Part shown: in pieces, positions 48,034 through 57,406 of the stretch
Position numbering within the stretch: the first letter of the stretch is position 1
Layout: the number at the start of each line of letters is the position of its first letter
Source of the DNA: Anoxybacter fermentans
Lineage (GTDB): Bacteria; Bacillota; Halanaerobiia; DY22613
Direction of reading: 5' to 3'
NCBI RefSeq assembly: GCF_003991135.1
Contig: NZ_CP016379.1
Location: 1,302,001-1,366,000 of the forward strand
Length of the DNA stretch: 64,000 bases
The notes under the pieces: generated by a model
Database searches by the model: none
Told to the model about the DNA's origin: nothing
The model's input: only the letters and a program-made list of their open reading frames with translations
Program-made: the position numbers and the translations under genes

Positions 48034-49800
48034 ATGGCCTTTGATGGACTGGTTTTATATACATTCGTAGAAGAAATGAAAGAAAAACTAATTACGGCCC
48101 GGGTTGATAAAATCTACCAACCTGATCCATATCTAATAACCATAACTCTGCGCGGACGTGGAAAAAATTTGAATTTGCTGCTTTCAGCAGATCCCCAATA
48201 TGCCATGGCCCATTTTACAAATGAAAAATTTATCAATCCTCCTCATCCTCCCGCTTTCTGTATGCTTTTACGTAAATATTTAATCGGTGGGCGAATTATA
48301 GAAATAGATCAACCCGGCTTTGAACGGATTCTCACTATTACAATTCAAAATCGCAATGAAGATGGTAAGATAGTTAAATATCGCCTGATTGCTGAATTGA
48401 TGGGAAGACACAGCAATATTATCCTCCTTTCGGAAGATAATACGATCCTTGATGGAATAAAACGGATTCCATCCAGTATAAGCCGTCATCGTGAGGTTTT
48501 ACCTGGGCGCCCCTATATTGCTCCACCTGCCCAGGATAAAGCCAATCCTTTAATGGCTGAAGAGTCTTCCTTTAAAGCCTTGATTCAGTTAGAACCAGAT
48601 GTTAAACTATTTAAGGCAATTATGAATAACTATCGCGGCATAAGTCCACTAATTGCAAAGGAGATGGTTATAAGAGCTGATTTTGAACTCAATGTTAGAG
48701 TGAAAGATTTAAATCCTGCTGATCTGGATCAAATATGGCATTCCTTTAACCGGTTTTTTACCGATCTTAAGGAAGGGAATACCTCTCCAACCTTGATTGA
48801 AGATAAATCCGGTAATATTGTTGCTTATTCATGTTTTCCTTTAAAACAATATCAAAAAATGGTAGAAAAATCTTTTCCAACCATGAGCCAACTTCTAGAT
48901 TATTATTTTGAAAATAAGATCAAAAAACAACGATTAAATCAACTCTCCTCTGATCTGAAAAGAACCATTGATAATCTACTAAAAAAAGACTTAAAGAAAT
49001 ATGATAAGCTTATTGATCAGTTAAATAAAGCTCAAAATGCTGATGACTATCGTATTAAAGGAGAATTAATCACTGCCAATATGCATCAGATAAAAAAAGG
49101 AATGAAAGAATTTACCTCTATCAATTACTATGACCCGGAATTGAAAGAGATTACTATTGAACTTGATCCAGCTCTTTCCCCTCAGAGCAATGCCCAAAAA
49201 TACTTTAAACGCTATAATAAACTTAAAAACAGTATTAAATATATCAAAAAAGAATTGGCCAGTTTAAAAGATGAAATTGAATACCTGAAAAATGTAGAAT
49301 TAAGTTTAGAGCAGATAGAATCAAAGCTAGATCTAGAAGAAATTCGTGAAGAATTGATTGAGGAAGGTTATATAAAAAAACCCCCTAAGAAAGCTACCCC
49401 TAACCAACATCAGCTGAAGAATAAACCGATGAAATTTAAAAGTTCCGACGGTTTTGATATCTTGGTGGGACGCAATAACCGCCAAAATGATAGATTGACA
49501 AAAAAAATTGCCTCCCGGGAAGATCTCTGGTTCCATGTCAAAGAAATTCCCGGTTCTCATGTAGTCATCCGGAATCATGATCGGCGGGATATTCCTGAAA
49601 GAACTCTTCTAGAAGCTGCTACCCTTGCTGCCTATTTCAGCAAGGCCCGGGAATCAACCAATGTCCCGGTTGATTATACTCAGATTAAATATGTAAATAA
49701 ACCTAAAGGAGCTAAGCCTGGGATGGTCTTTTATGAAAATTATAAGACAATTATCGTAAATCCTGACGAGAAGTTAGTGGAAAAATTGCGAATAACATAA
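48034..49800 (+). CDS. rqcH: Rqc2/RqcH-like NFACT protein
   Basis: RqcH binds stalled 50S subunits and adds alanine tails to mark the nascent chain for degradation. The 588-residue protein has an NFACT-N domain (about 1-210, MAFDGLVLYTFVEEMKEKL), helix-hairpin region, a long coiled coil (about 290-440) and the NFACT-R domain (about 455-560, with FDILVGRNNRQND and REDLWFHVKEIPGSHVVIR). Older annotation calls such proteins fibronectin-binding. AAGGAGGA precedes the start. It is the only complete plus-strand gene between 2.5 and 64 kb. Confidence 0.93.
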   Translation: MAFDGLVLYTFVEEMKEKLITARVDKIYQPDPYLITITLRGRGKNLNLLLSADPQYAMAHFTNEKFINPPHPPAFCMLLRKYLIGGRIIEIDQPGFERILTITIQNRNEDGKIVKYRLIAELMGRHSNIILLSEDNTILDGIKRIPSSISRHREVLPGRPYIAPPAQDKANPLMAEESSFKALIQLEPDVKLFKAIMNNYRGISPLIAKEMVIRADFELNVRVKDLNPADLDQIWHSFNRFFTDLKEGNTSPTLIEDKSGNIVAYSCFPLKQYQKMVEKSFPTMSQLLDYYFENKIKKQRLNQLSSDLKRTIDNLLKKDLKKYDKLIDQLNKAQNADDYRIKGELITANMHQIKKGMKEFTSINYYDPELKEITIELDPALSPQSNAQKYFKRYNKLKNSIKYIKKELASLKDEIEYLKNVELSLEQIESKLDLEEIREELIEEGYIKKPPKKATPNQHQLKNKPMKFKSSDGFDILVGRNNRQNDRLTKKIASREDLWFHVKEIPGSHVVIRNHDRRDIPERTLLEAATLAAYFSKARESTNVPVDYTQIKYVNKPKGAKPGMVFYENYKTIIVNPDEKLVEKLRIT

Positions 49801-49851
49801 ATTCATCTCTGGCCCATAAGAACAAAATGTCCTTACAAATACTGAATCCCA

Positions 49852-49923
49852 TTAACTGCAAAGAACTAATTTTTCACTTCAGAAAATTTTTTATTTCGCT
49901 CAAAATTAGTTCTTTACAGTTTA
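49852..49923. repeat. Mini MITE-like hairpin (about 72 bp)
   Basis: AACTGCAAAGAACTAATTTT and its near-perfect inverse enclose a short A/T centre. The ends resemble the MITE ends with GAA in place of AAG. No clear target duplication is present. It may act as a terminator for the convergent genes on both sides. Confidence 0.6.
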
Positions 49924-49971
49924 TGCTAAATATTATCTATAAACTGTGAAAATTATAATTTTCCGAATATC

Positions 49972-50007
49972 AAAAAACTCTCCTGAATAGAAAAATTCAG
50001 GAGAGTT
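49972..50007 (-). terminator. Intrinsic terminator of the ABC transporter operon
   Basis: A perfect 13-pair stem (49976-49988 with 49995-50007) is followed on the minus strand by TTTTTTGATATTC. Confidence 0.8.
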
Positions 50008-50047
50008 ATAAATTTGTTTGTCAAATCACTGAAATCAATCTCTAGAT

Positions 50048-50082
50048 TTTTGAAATGAAAAATTAACTTTTTTCAGTAATCA
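50048..50082. repeat. Solo MITE end overlapping the ABC ATPase stop
   Basis: On the minus strand GATTACTGAAAAAAGTTAAT resembles the MITE end GATTTTACTGCAAAAAGCTAAT. It encodes the last residues ITEKS and the stop codon of the ATPase gene. The other end of this copy is not found. Confidence 0.45.
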
Positions 50083-50743
50083 AACCATCATGAATTTTAA
50101 CCACCCATTCACACCATCTTGCTACTCGCTCATCATGGGTTACAATAATCACAGTACAACCTCTCTCTCGCAACCCTGCTAAAACTTCTAGTACTTCCTC
50201 TTCAGTCTCTGAATCAAGGGAACCAGTTGGTTCATCTGCTAAAATTAATTCTGGCGAATTAGCTACAGCCCTTGCTATTGCTACTCTTTGTTTTTGACCT
50301 CCTGATAACTGGGCAACCTTACGATATGCCAGATCAACCAATCCAAAAGAATCCAGAACATCTATTGCTTTATCTTTAATCTCCTTTAAACTTAAATCCC
50401 AGTTATATAATAAAGGAATAGCTACATTTTCCCAAACAGAATAATTTAACATCAACCCAAACTCTTGAAATACAAAACCAATCTTTTGGTTACGGATTTG
50501 CGCTAAATTTTTCTCATCTTTCCAGTCTATCTCCTGTCCATCAAGTATATAACTTCCAGCAGTTGGATAATCTAAACATCCAAGTATATGTAATAACGTG
50601 GATTTACCAGAACCTGATCGCCCAATAATTGCTAAACTTTGTCCTTTTTCTATTTTAAGGTTTATTCCTTTTAATGCTTTCACCTCTGAAGATAATCCCT
50701 GATTATAGATTTTTTCAATTCCATTCAATTCTATAAAACTCAT
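50063..50743 (-). CDS. ABC transporter ATP-binding protein (LolD/MacB type)
   Basis: The 226-residue protein has GRSGSGKSTLLHILGCLD (Walker A), LSGGQKQRVAIARAVANSPELILADEPTGSLD (signature and Walker B) and the switch His in VTHDERVA. ATG 50743 has GAGGTG 6 bp upstream. With the two permease genes it forms a MacB/FtsX-type mechanotransmission transporter. In Firmicutes such modules often export or give resistance to peptides. The last residues appear to come from a MITE end. Confidence 0.9.
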   Translation of the reverse strand: MSFIELNGIEKIYNQGLSSEVKALKGINLKIEKGQSLAIIGRSGSGKSTLLHILGCLDYPTAGSYILDGQEIDWKDEKNLAQIRNQKIGFVFQEFGLMLNYSVWENVAIPLLYNWDLSLKEIKDKAIDVLDSFGLVDLAYRKVAQLSGGQKQRVAIARAVANSPELILADEPTGSLDSETEEEVLEVLAGLRERGCTVIIVTHDERVARWCEWVVKIHDGLITEKS

Positions 50744-50757
50744 TCTTTTCACCTCGT

Positions 50758-52029
50758 CTAATTTTTTGTTCCTCTAATCAAATTGACAGGACTTTCCCTT
50801 TTTAATTGCAATATAGGAGCTATTGTAGTTACCATAAGTATTCCCAGAATAATAAGTAGGGCCATTCCTATAACATATTTATCAACAATAAAATATGGTA
50901 AATACTTTTCTAAAACCGGAATACTATCTACTACCTTCAATAAAATAATAGCAATTGTTCCTGGTAAAAAGACCAGAAAAAGACTCTCGATAAATACAAT
51001 AATCAACAACTCTCTTTTTCTAGCTCCACAGGCAAAATGAATTCCAAATTCACGTTTCCTTAACAGAATAGATAATGCATTTACCCCACTAAATCCAAAT
51101 ATAGCTAAAATCATAATAAGCCCACCAATAATGAAAATTCTTCTAATTGGTTCCTGTCTATTACGATAAAAATCTTTTAGCATTTTAGAAAAAGGCTGGA
51201 CTTCTACTCCATACCGGGACAAAGCCTCTTTCCATTGAGGAACAAGTTGGTTGAATTCTTCTTTAGTCTTTACAGAAGTCCAGATTCCTCCAATATACAT
51301 AGTACTTTTAATATAATCAGGAAGATAATCATTTTTGGCCATTATAACAGCAAAATCTATATTTGGTAATACTCTATACAAATCACCCTCCCAATTACTT
51401 AAATAATAAGTTCCTTTTTCAATAACCCCTGTTACTTCATAACAGTACCCAGCTGATTTGCCACCCATAAGTTCATCATAAAAAACAGTTCCTGGAATTA
51501 ATTTTTCGCCCAATTTACTTCCTACCAATACAGGAATTCGTTTTAAACATATAGACCTTCCTCTTAATAAGGCGGAAGCATAAGAAGAAACTGAATCAAA
51601 ATCAACTGTAATAATAGAGTTAAAATCATAATTAATACCCTTTACTACCTTCAAAGGTAACAACTTTTTCATGTTTTCATCAATTGCATAATAAGGAACA
51701 CGTCCAATTCCATCAATCTCGAGAACACCTCTAGCAACAAGACCAATATATTCAATTCCTCTAAGATTTAATATAGCCTCATATACTTTTTGACCCAATT
51801 TTATTTGCTCATCAACTTTCCCATAATTGAATAAAGAAGATAAAGAAGAAAAATTAATAAATTGATTTAATTTCATCTCCTCAGAAAGAGTTTGATAAAA
51901 TGTAATTCCCCTAAATAGTGCTAAAGCAAAAATGATAGCCACAAACCCTGCAAGAAGCTGCATCATAGCAACTCTATTCTGCCAACTTCGATTGTAAAGA
52001 TTTTTCCAGGCAATATAGACTAGCCGCAT
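50758..52029 (-). CDS. ABC transporter permease (FtsX/MacB type), protein 2
   Basis: The 423-residue product has one membrane helix near residues 20-42, a large extracellular domain to about 290, and three C-terminal helices, the FtsX layout. The C-terminal part FGIHFACGARKRELLIIVFIESLFLVFLP is the typical FtsX coupling helix. It starts right after the upstream permease stop (1 bp gap) and ends 14 bp before the ATPase gene. Confidence 0.85.
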   Translation of the reverse strand: MRLVYIAWKNLYNRSWQNRVAMMQLLAGFVAIIFALALFRGITFYQTLSEEMKLNQFINFSSLSSLFNYGKVDEQIKLGQKVYEAILNLRGIEYIGLVARGVLEIDGIGRVPYYAIDENMKKLLPLKVVKGINYDFNSIITVDFDSVSSYASALLRGRSICLKRIPVLVGSKLGEKLIPGTVFYDELMGGKSAGYCYEVTGVIEKGTYYLSNWEGDLYRVLPNIDFAVIMAKNDYLPDYIKSTMYIGGIWTSVKTKEEFNQLVPQWKEALSRYGVEVQPFSKMLKDFYRNRQEPIRRIFIIGGLIMILAIFGFSGVNALSILLRKREFGIHFACGARKRELLIIVFIESLFLVFLPGTIAIILLKVVDSIPVLEKYLPYFIVDKYVIGMALLIILGILMVTTIAPILQLKRESPVNLIRGTKN

Positions 52030-53178
52030 TTATAACCACTCCTCATTCCTGATTTGCTCAACAGGAGCCATTTTAACTGCATAAAAAGCTGGTTTCAAAC
52101 CACCTAAAATACCTCCAAAAAATGCTATTCCAAAAGAAATTAGTATTTGAACAAAAGATAATGTAATATGAAATTCATATCGATTTAACAAATCAAAAGT
52201 TACCCAATATAAAAACAGAGCCAACACAAAGCCTCCTATAACCAGAAAAAGATTCTCAATAATAATAAGTTTTATAATATCCGATTTTCTGGCTCCAAAA
52301 GCCATCCTTATCCCTATTTCTTTGCGTCTTCTCATAATTCCAAAATAAGATATAGTTGCCATATTTATTGTAGCCAATATAAAAATACCACAGACAACCA
52401 ATAACGCAAAAGAACCTACAAGCCACATTTCCATAAGACTATCTTTATACTTATCATAACTACTGACTATTTCAAATTCAGAGTTCCCAGCATACTGAGC
52501 TACAGTCTCCTGTAAATTTTTGTATTGATTTGCTTTAAGACCTTTTTTAAACCAGATATTGAGTTGAATATTATCTAGCATTTGGGATAAATCAATTATC
52601 TCAAAAAAAGCCTTTAAAGGAATATAAATTACTGGTTTTTCATTATCGATAACCCCAATTATTTCTCCATATGTTCCATAATACTGAATTTGTTGACCTA
52701 TTATTTGCTCTGTTAAAAAAGGTAATTGATTTAAAAGTCTTTTACTTAAAACTATAACCAATTCTTTGTGATTCATTTCTTCAAAAGTAAAAAATCTTCC
52801 TTTTTCTACCTGATAAATTTCCGATACATTAGGAGACATCCAGAGACCTCCCACTATTTCACCATAATCTAATGGAATTTCATAAAAACATTCTATTTTC
52901 TCTATATTAGACCATTTTTTTAATTGATCAGTAAGACCCTGTAAATCAGCCGGTAATCCATTATTATTTAAAAATTCAACAACATAACGTCCCAATAAAT
53001 TCCCAAAATAATTTTTTCGCATCTCTGCCCTTTCAGCTTCAAACATTCCTATAACTGTTATAACGGAATATAAGGCAACTGCAAAACCTAAAATAATGAT
53101 AATACTATACCAGGGCTCATACTTAAACTGCTTTTGTACATTTCTCCATCCAACAATTACTATACGTTTTATACTCAT
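52030..53178 (-). CDS. ABC transporter permease (FtsX/MacB type), protein 1
   Basis: The 382-residue product has the same layout as its neighbour: a membrane helix near 28-48, an extracellular domain, and three C-terminal helices, with IMRRRKEIGIRMAFGARKSDIIKLIIIENLFLVIGG. ATG 53178 is chosen because AGGGGG lies 6-7 bp upstream. The two permeases are different enough to form a heterodimer. Confidence 0.85.
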   Translation of the reverse strand: MSIKRIVIVGWRNVQKQFKYEPWYSIIIILGFAVALYSVITVIGMFEAERAEMRKNYFGNLLGRYVVEFLNNNGLPADLQGLTDQLKKWSNIEKIECFYEIPLDYGEIVGGLWMSPNVSEIYQVEKGRFFTFEEMNHKELVIVLSKRLLNQLPFLTEQIIGQQIQYYGTYGEIIGVIDNEKPVIYIPLKAFFEIIDLSQMLDNIQLNIWFKKGLKANQYKNLQETVAQYAGNSEFEIVSSYDKYKDSLMEMWLVGSFALLVVCGIFILATINMATISYFGIMRRRKEIGIRMAFGARKSDIIKLIIIENLFLVIGGFVLALFLYWVTFDLLNRYEFHITLSFVQILISFGIAFFGGILGGLKPAFYAVKMAPVEQIRNEEWL

Positions 53179-53188
53179 AAAAAACCCC

Positions 53189-53720
53189 CTACTTTTTCTC
53201 AACTATTAGACTAATTTTATCTGAAGTAATAATAAAAGGAAATTTTTTGCTATTAAAAACATTTGAAAAAACTATAGCAAAAAATTCATAGATACCAGCT
53301 TCTTTGGGTGCAATAAAATCAAAAGAAAAATCAAAAATTCCAGAATTCTCTGCATCCCAAAAAACAACTTCATTCTCATCTAATTTGATACTTTTATAAT
53401 CTAGAAAAACCGAGACTGCATAGTTTCCTTTGGGAACTGCTGCCTTTAAAACCATAGATAACTTTTCTCCAGGTTGTGTACATATTACTTGGGGTTGGTA
53501 ATTTAAAGTTGTTACTCCTGAGGGACCTACTACTACAAATGTAGACTCAATATCAGCTTTCATAAACCTGGCATTCTTTTTTTGAAAATTAAAATCCATA
53601 TTTTTATCTTCAACATCTGAAATTTGTAATATTATTTTATACTTATTGGTAAAAAAGGAATATATTCATCTGATTTATATCCATGTTCACCCACACGTCG
53701 TGCAACAATAAACCATAAAT
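53189..53720 (-). pseudogene. Uncharacterised beta-rich protein, probably frameshifted at its 5' end
   Basis: A frame of 136 codons starts at 53599 (MDFNFQKKNARFMKAD). It looks like an Ig- or jelly-roll-like domain, with TFVVVGPSGVTTLNYQ and GIFDFSFDFIAPKEAGIYEFFAIV. No ribosome site precedes 53599. Further upstream another frame reads DLWFIVARRVGEHGYKSDEYIPF and changes at a run of six bases (53651-53656); one added base joins it to FTNKYKIILQISDVEDKN and on to 53599. So the gene was probably longer. It lies 10 bp before the permease genes and is probably the extracytoplasmic or cargo-related partner; this is inference. Confidence 0.5.
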
Positions 53721-53922
53721 CATTTTACCTTCTTAAATATACTTTAAAAAACATCTAAGAATCCCAATACTCGTGAGATTTCTTAGACACTTTCTTTCTA
53801 AACAAAATTTTATTATTATTTGTCAGAATCATTTAATTTTTAATAATTTTAAGACTAACTTAAGAAATAGTCTATAATTGAATGCTAAAATCATAAATTA
53901 ATATAATCACTATTAATAATAT
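53721..53922. other. A/T-rich intergenic sequence
   Basis: No gene seen; a promoter for the ABC module is expected here but no clear box pair was picked out. Confidence 0.3.
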
Positions 53923-54143
53923 AATTTTACTACAAAAAGCTAATTTTTCACTTCAAAAGAAATTTTTAGAACCATCTAAAGTTCGATTTCAGTCGAAATA
54001 AGGCACACTAATCAATGGGCCCTCCTAACCCTTGATTAGCTCATCACATCCTGTGATGAGACCTTATTTCGGCTGAAATCTCACTAAGATGGTTAAACGA
54101 AAAATTTCTATATCGCTCAAAATTAGCTTTTTGCAGTTTAATC
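53923..54143 (-). mobile_element. MITE copy J (221 bp)
   Basis: Exact 7-bp duplication ATAATAT flanks it (53916-53922 and 54144-54150). On the minus strand the first hairpin has an AGGAT loop and the second pairs GGGTT with GGCCC through two G-U pairs around an AGGAG loop. Confidence 0.85.
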
Positions 54144-54228
54144 ATAATATTACTAAGATACAATGCAAAAAAACATTATCTAAAATAGTTATTTTTTTAT
54201 GCTCTGTCTATAACTAATTTTTAAAATT

Positions 54229-54290
54229 AAAAAATAAACTGACCCGATCAAACCTGTTGTATAGGTTACAACAAATTTAACCGCGTCAGT
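54229..54290 (-). terminator. Terminator of the siroheme/ferredoxin-like gene
   Basis: Outer stem ACTGAC / GTCAGT with an inner AACCT/AGGTT hairpin is followed on the minus strand by TTATTTTTTAA. Confidence 0.65.
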
Positions 54291-54298
54291 CTGTCCCG

Positions 54299-54973
54299 TT
54301 AGCGGCCTGAAGCACTAAAGAGATTTTGTTCTAGATAATGCAAAGTTTCTTCTAAATTTCGACCAGAATGGTATTCCCGAATAACCATCTCAAAGAAATG
54401 GCGAATCTTTTTAAGAGCCTCTTTTGTGGTTAAAAATTTAGCTACCGGCTGCCCAAGATGGGGGTGTCGGCCTAATCTTCCTCCTATTAACAATCTGATT
54501 CCTGTCTTCTCAATACTTAAAGCACCGCTAGAACAAACCCGGGCACAATCTCCGCAGGAAAGACAGCGCTCATGATTTAAACTAAATCCTTCTTCTGTCA
54601 ACAAAATAGCATCCTCCTGACATACCTTAATACAGGACCCACAATGTGTACACTTTTCTGGAACGGCACGCAAAGAAACTACCCCTTCAAGACCGATATC
54701 TTTAATCTGCGGCCTTGAACAACCATTCACACAGCCAGATATAGAAATCCGTAAAAAAGGATGAGAAACATTTTCACATGATAAACAATCTTTTAACTCA
54801 TTTATTAAATCTAATTGATCCATTAGATCCAGAATTTCCATTTCCAGGTCTTTAGGATCAACTACACCTTTAGGACAACCTAAAAGACTACCTCGACAAA
54901 CTTCAATTTTAACCGGCTCAGTAAGGTTAGCAATTAACTTTTTGGCCAATTTCCCCATTATAGATTTTCCCAT
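54299..54973 (-). CDS. Small siroheme/[4Fe-4S] sulfite-reductase-like protein
   Basis: The 224-residue protein has an N-terminal Cys pair (VCRGSLLGCPKG), then CLSC and SGCVNGCSRP (C-x3-C) near residues 62-85. These resemble the siroheme-[4Fe-4S] ligands of sulfite and nitrite reductases, with CLSC in place of the usual C-x5-C. Two ferredoxin motifs follow: CTHCGSCIKVC and CLSCGDCARVC. GRLGRHPHLGQPVAKFL near residue 165 is a family feature. It could be an AsrC-like reductase or an electron carrier; no AsrA/AsrB genes are adjacent. Confidence 0.7.
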   Translation of the reverse strand: MGKSIMGKLAKKLIANLTEPVKIEVCRGSLLGCPKGVVDPKDLEMEILDLMDQLDLINELKDCLSCENVSHPFLRISISGCVNGCSRPQIKDIGLEGVVSLRAVPEKCTHCGSCIKVCQEDAILLTEEGFSLNHERCLSCGDCARVCSSGALSIEKTGIRLLIGGRLGRHPHLGQPVAKFLTTKEALKKIRHFFEMVIREYHSGRNLEETLHYLEQNLFSASGR

Positions 54974-55061
54974 AACTTACCTCACCTCCCTATACATTCT
55001 ATAACTTTTAAGAGTATTTGTACAGGGTTTTAACATAATTTTTCGAAAATTTTTTTAGAAA

Positions 55062-55748
55062 TTACCCTATATTAATCCAACTTTCCAATTCAGAAGGCTT
55101 AAGAATGGTAATCCGATCACCTTCCAATTCAATAATCCCCTGCCTACGGAATTTAGATAAAATACGGGTGATGGTCTCTCTGGTTGTACCGATCATATTT
55201 GCCAGATCTTGACGGTTCAATTTCAATTGAAAGCTAATTTTATCTCCATCTTCCTTCCCATAGGTTTGAGCAAGACGTAAAAGCAAACTTGCAGTTCGTG
55301 AATGGGCATCAAAAAGTCCCAGTTCCTTAATCTTCATCTGGGCTTCCCTTAAACGTTTATTAAGAAGCTTTAAGAGTCTTATAGCTAATTCTGGCTGTTC
55401 CATAATCAATGCTTCAAAATCCTTCTTTTTGATCATCCCCACACAGGCATCTTCCAAAACCCGGGCAGTGGCAGGATATGCTTCATCAGAAAAGATAACA
55501 GCTTCTGCAAAGACAGCACCGGGTTCAATTAATTTCAAAATCTGCTCTCCTCCTTCGGGAGTAATCTTAGAAATTTTAACTCTACCGGACTTTAAAAAGA
55601 AAAAAGCCTCCCCTGGTTCTCCTTCAAAGAAAATAATACTTTCTTTTGGGTAATAACGTTCACTGGCCAGATTAGCAATTCTGGCCAGGTCATCTTCATC
55701 TAGAGATGCAAAGAGATGAATATTATGTAGATATTTTGCATTTTCCAT
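55062..55748 (-). CDS. Crp/Fnr family transcriptional regulator
   Basis: The 228-residue protein has a cyclic-nucleotide-like sensor domain (about 12-125, with GEPGEAFFFLKSGRVKI) and a C-terminal winged helix with NRQDLANMIGTTRETITRILSKFRRQGII. It lacks the N-terminal Cys cluster of oxygen-sensing Fnr, so it should not be an Fe-S sensor. It lies 20 bp after the B12 protein gene and 88 bp before the siroheme-like gene, so it probably controls one or both. Confidence 0.9.
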   Translation of the reverse strand: MENAKYLHNIHLFASLDEDDLARIANLASERYYPKESIIFFEGEPGEAFFFLKSGRVKISKITPEGGEQILKLIEPGAVFAEAVIFSDEAYPATARVLEDACVGMIKKKDFEALIMEQPELAIRLLKLLNKRLREAQMKIKELGLFDAHSRTASLLLRLAQTYGKEDGDKISFQLKLNRQDLANMIGTTRETITRILSKFRRQGIIELEGDRITILKPSELESWINIG

Positions 55749-55768
55749 AGAGATCGTCTCCCTTAAAA

Positions 55769-57406
55769 TTAAAAGATAATTTTTTTGATTCGCTCTTCCT
55801 CAGTAATAATATGATCTCTGGTAAAATCGTATGCATAACATGCTCCATTAACCATTTTAGTCATTAAAGCACCTTTAGCATTGGGGTTACCCTTTAGATG
55901 AGGAGCATCTAATAGTCCAATCTTAATAGCATGAGCAAGATTTTCCGGGTCAGTAAACGGATCATCTTTGCTTCCGCTAGCTTGTCCTAATTTTTTGATG
56001 GCATTAAGGAGAACCTGTGCTTCATTTAATAGTTCTTTTTTCCGTTCCTGAACACGCGGATCACAGGTCATATCAGGCAAGCCAAAGAGACAATTCTGGA
56101 TTACCTGGCGCACCATCTTACAACTTTCGATGATATCATCGGGTGTGGCTGCATGATCTGCTTCACAATAAGCAACAACATGGACAATATCAGGCTTAAG
56201 AGCCATTGCCAGGTAAGTAGACGAATTAAGTTGTCCTTTTGCCATATCCATGTCAACAGGAAAACTGGAAAGACCTGCTCTAACTTGAGTATAAACTTTA
56301 AAATTTTCATCTTCTAAAGAAGTTATCAGCTCTTTTTTCGCCAACATCTTGGCTAAATCCATTACTCCAGAAGTTCCCGGAGGAGTATTAAACATATATT
56401 GGGCAACATAATCTTTAACACCCATCTTTTTAGCATTATAAGCAGCCAGATAAGCCATCACCACAGCAATGGTATCATGGGCATCCCTGAGACTCCAATG
56501 GTGGGCTTCATTTACTTCCACAGGAATATTCCTTTCACCATGCCATTTCATTACCTGCTGGTTTTCTGCAATAGCAGCAGCAACTGGTCTTGGCCCGCGC
56601 CCATCAAGTTGATTATACCAGCTTAAAGGTACAGCACACCAGGCATTATTGATTGTCTCTTTTAGCATCTCTGCCATCTTTAAAAGATCCCTTGTACCGC
56701 TATAGCATCTTAAAAGAGGATAATTACCGCGGCGGGAAGCTTTATAGATTGCTCTTAAATCATCTTCAGTACGAATAGGTACACCCCCGGCCCCTGATTG
56801 TTTAGGATCCATCTCTTCCGGACGGAAGAAAGATTCTTGAGCATTTTGATCTGGGCCAAGTGAGATGACATCCAATACTTTTGCTTCAGCAATCTTTTCA
56901 ATCCCAGCTATGGTTTCCTCCAAAGAAGGTAATCCAAAATGATGCCTGATTACAGGAAAAGGAGCTTTTGCTTTAATTCGGTCTACAAGATTGTCTGGAT
57001 ATGATTCAGCTCCTTCTTTTCTATCCTCACCTTTTAAAAAGGCAATAATTTCATCTAAACCTTCTTCACCGGTAAAAATACGTTCAAAAAGCCCCACTTT
57101 GGCGGCCTCTTTAGCAACAGGGATTGTTCCTCCAAAAATATAGCGTGGTTTAGTTAAACCCGCTTCTAAAACAGCATTTTTTAACTCATTGAAAAGTTTA
57201 AAACCGGTCTCCGGTGTTAAGCGATAACCAACTGCCACCATTTCAGGTTCACTCTCGATAATAGCACCAATCAAATCCTTGATTGATACAGCAGGTCCTA
57301 AAAACTTAGTCCGATATCCAACATCTTCTGCTAAACGTAAAAAATTGAGAACGCCACCCACATGAACACAATTACCCAGGGCGGCGCCCAGAATTAGTGG
57401 TCTCAA
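55769..57406 (-). CDS. B12-binding mutase-like protein, substrate unknown
   Basis: The 545-residue product has an N-terminal cobalamin-binding fold (about 1-135): GNCVHVGGVLNFL corresponds to the DxHxxG motif with Asn for Asp, AVGYRLTPETG to the SxL region, and FGGTIP to the GG loop. The rest (about 150-530) looks like a TIM-barrel mutase domain, with SWYNQLDGRGP, QVMKWHGERNIPVEVNEAHHWSLRDAHDT and MFNTPPGTSG, reminiscent of glutamate mutase epsilon. The start is TTG at 57406 with AAGGAGGGG upstream. It overlaps the opine-dehydrogenase gene by 4 bp. It may be a single-chain AdoCbl isomerase; reaction unknown. Confidence 0.75.
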   Translation of the reverse strand: MRPLILGAALGNCVHVGGVLNFLRLAEDVGYRTKFLGPAVSIKDLIGAIIESEPEMVAVGYRLTPETGFKLFNELKNAVLEAGLTKPRYIFGGTIPVAKEAAKVGLFERIFTGEEGLDEIIAFLKGEDRKEGAESYPDNLVDRIKAKAPFPVIRHHFGLPSLEETIAGIEKIAEAKVLDVISLGPDQNAQESFFRPEEMDPKQSGAGGVPIRTEDDLRAIYKASRRGNYPLLRCYSGTRDLLKMAEMLKETINNAWCAVPLSWYNQLDGRGPRPVAAAIAENQQVMKWHGERNIPVEVNEAHHWSLRDAHDTIAVVMAYLAAYNAKKMGVKDYVAQYMFNTPPGTSGVMDLAKMLAKKELITSLEDENFKVYTQVRAGLSSFPVDMDMAKGQLNSSTYLAMALKPDIVHVVAYCEADHAATPDDIIESCKMVRQVIQNCLFGLPDMTCDPRVQERKKELLNEAQVLLNAIKKLGQASGSKDDPFTDPENLAHAIKIGLLDAPHLKGNPNAKGALMTKMVNGACYAYDFTRDHIITEEERIKKIIF

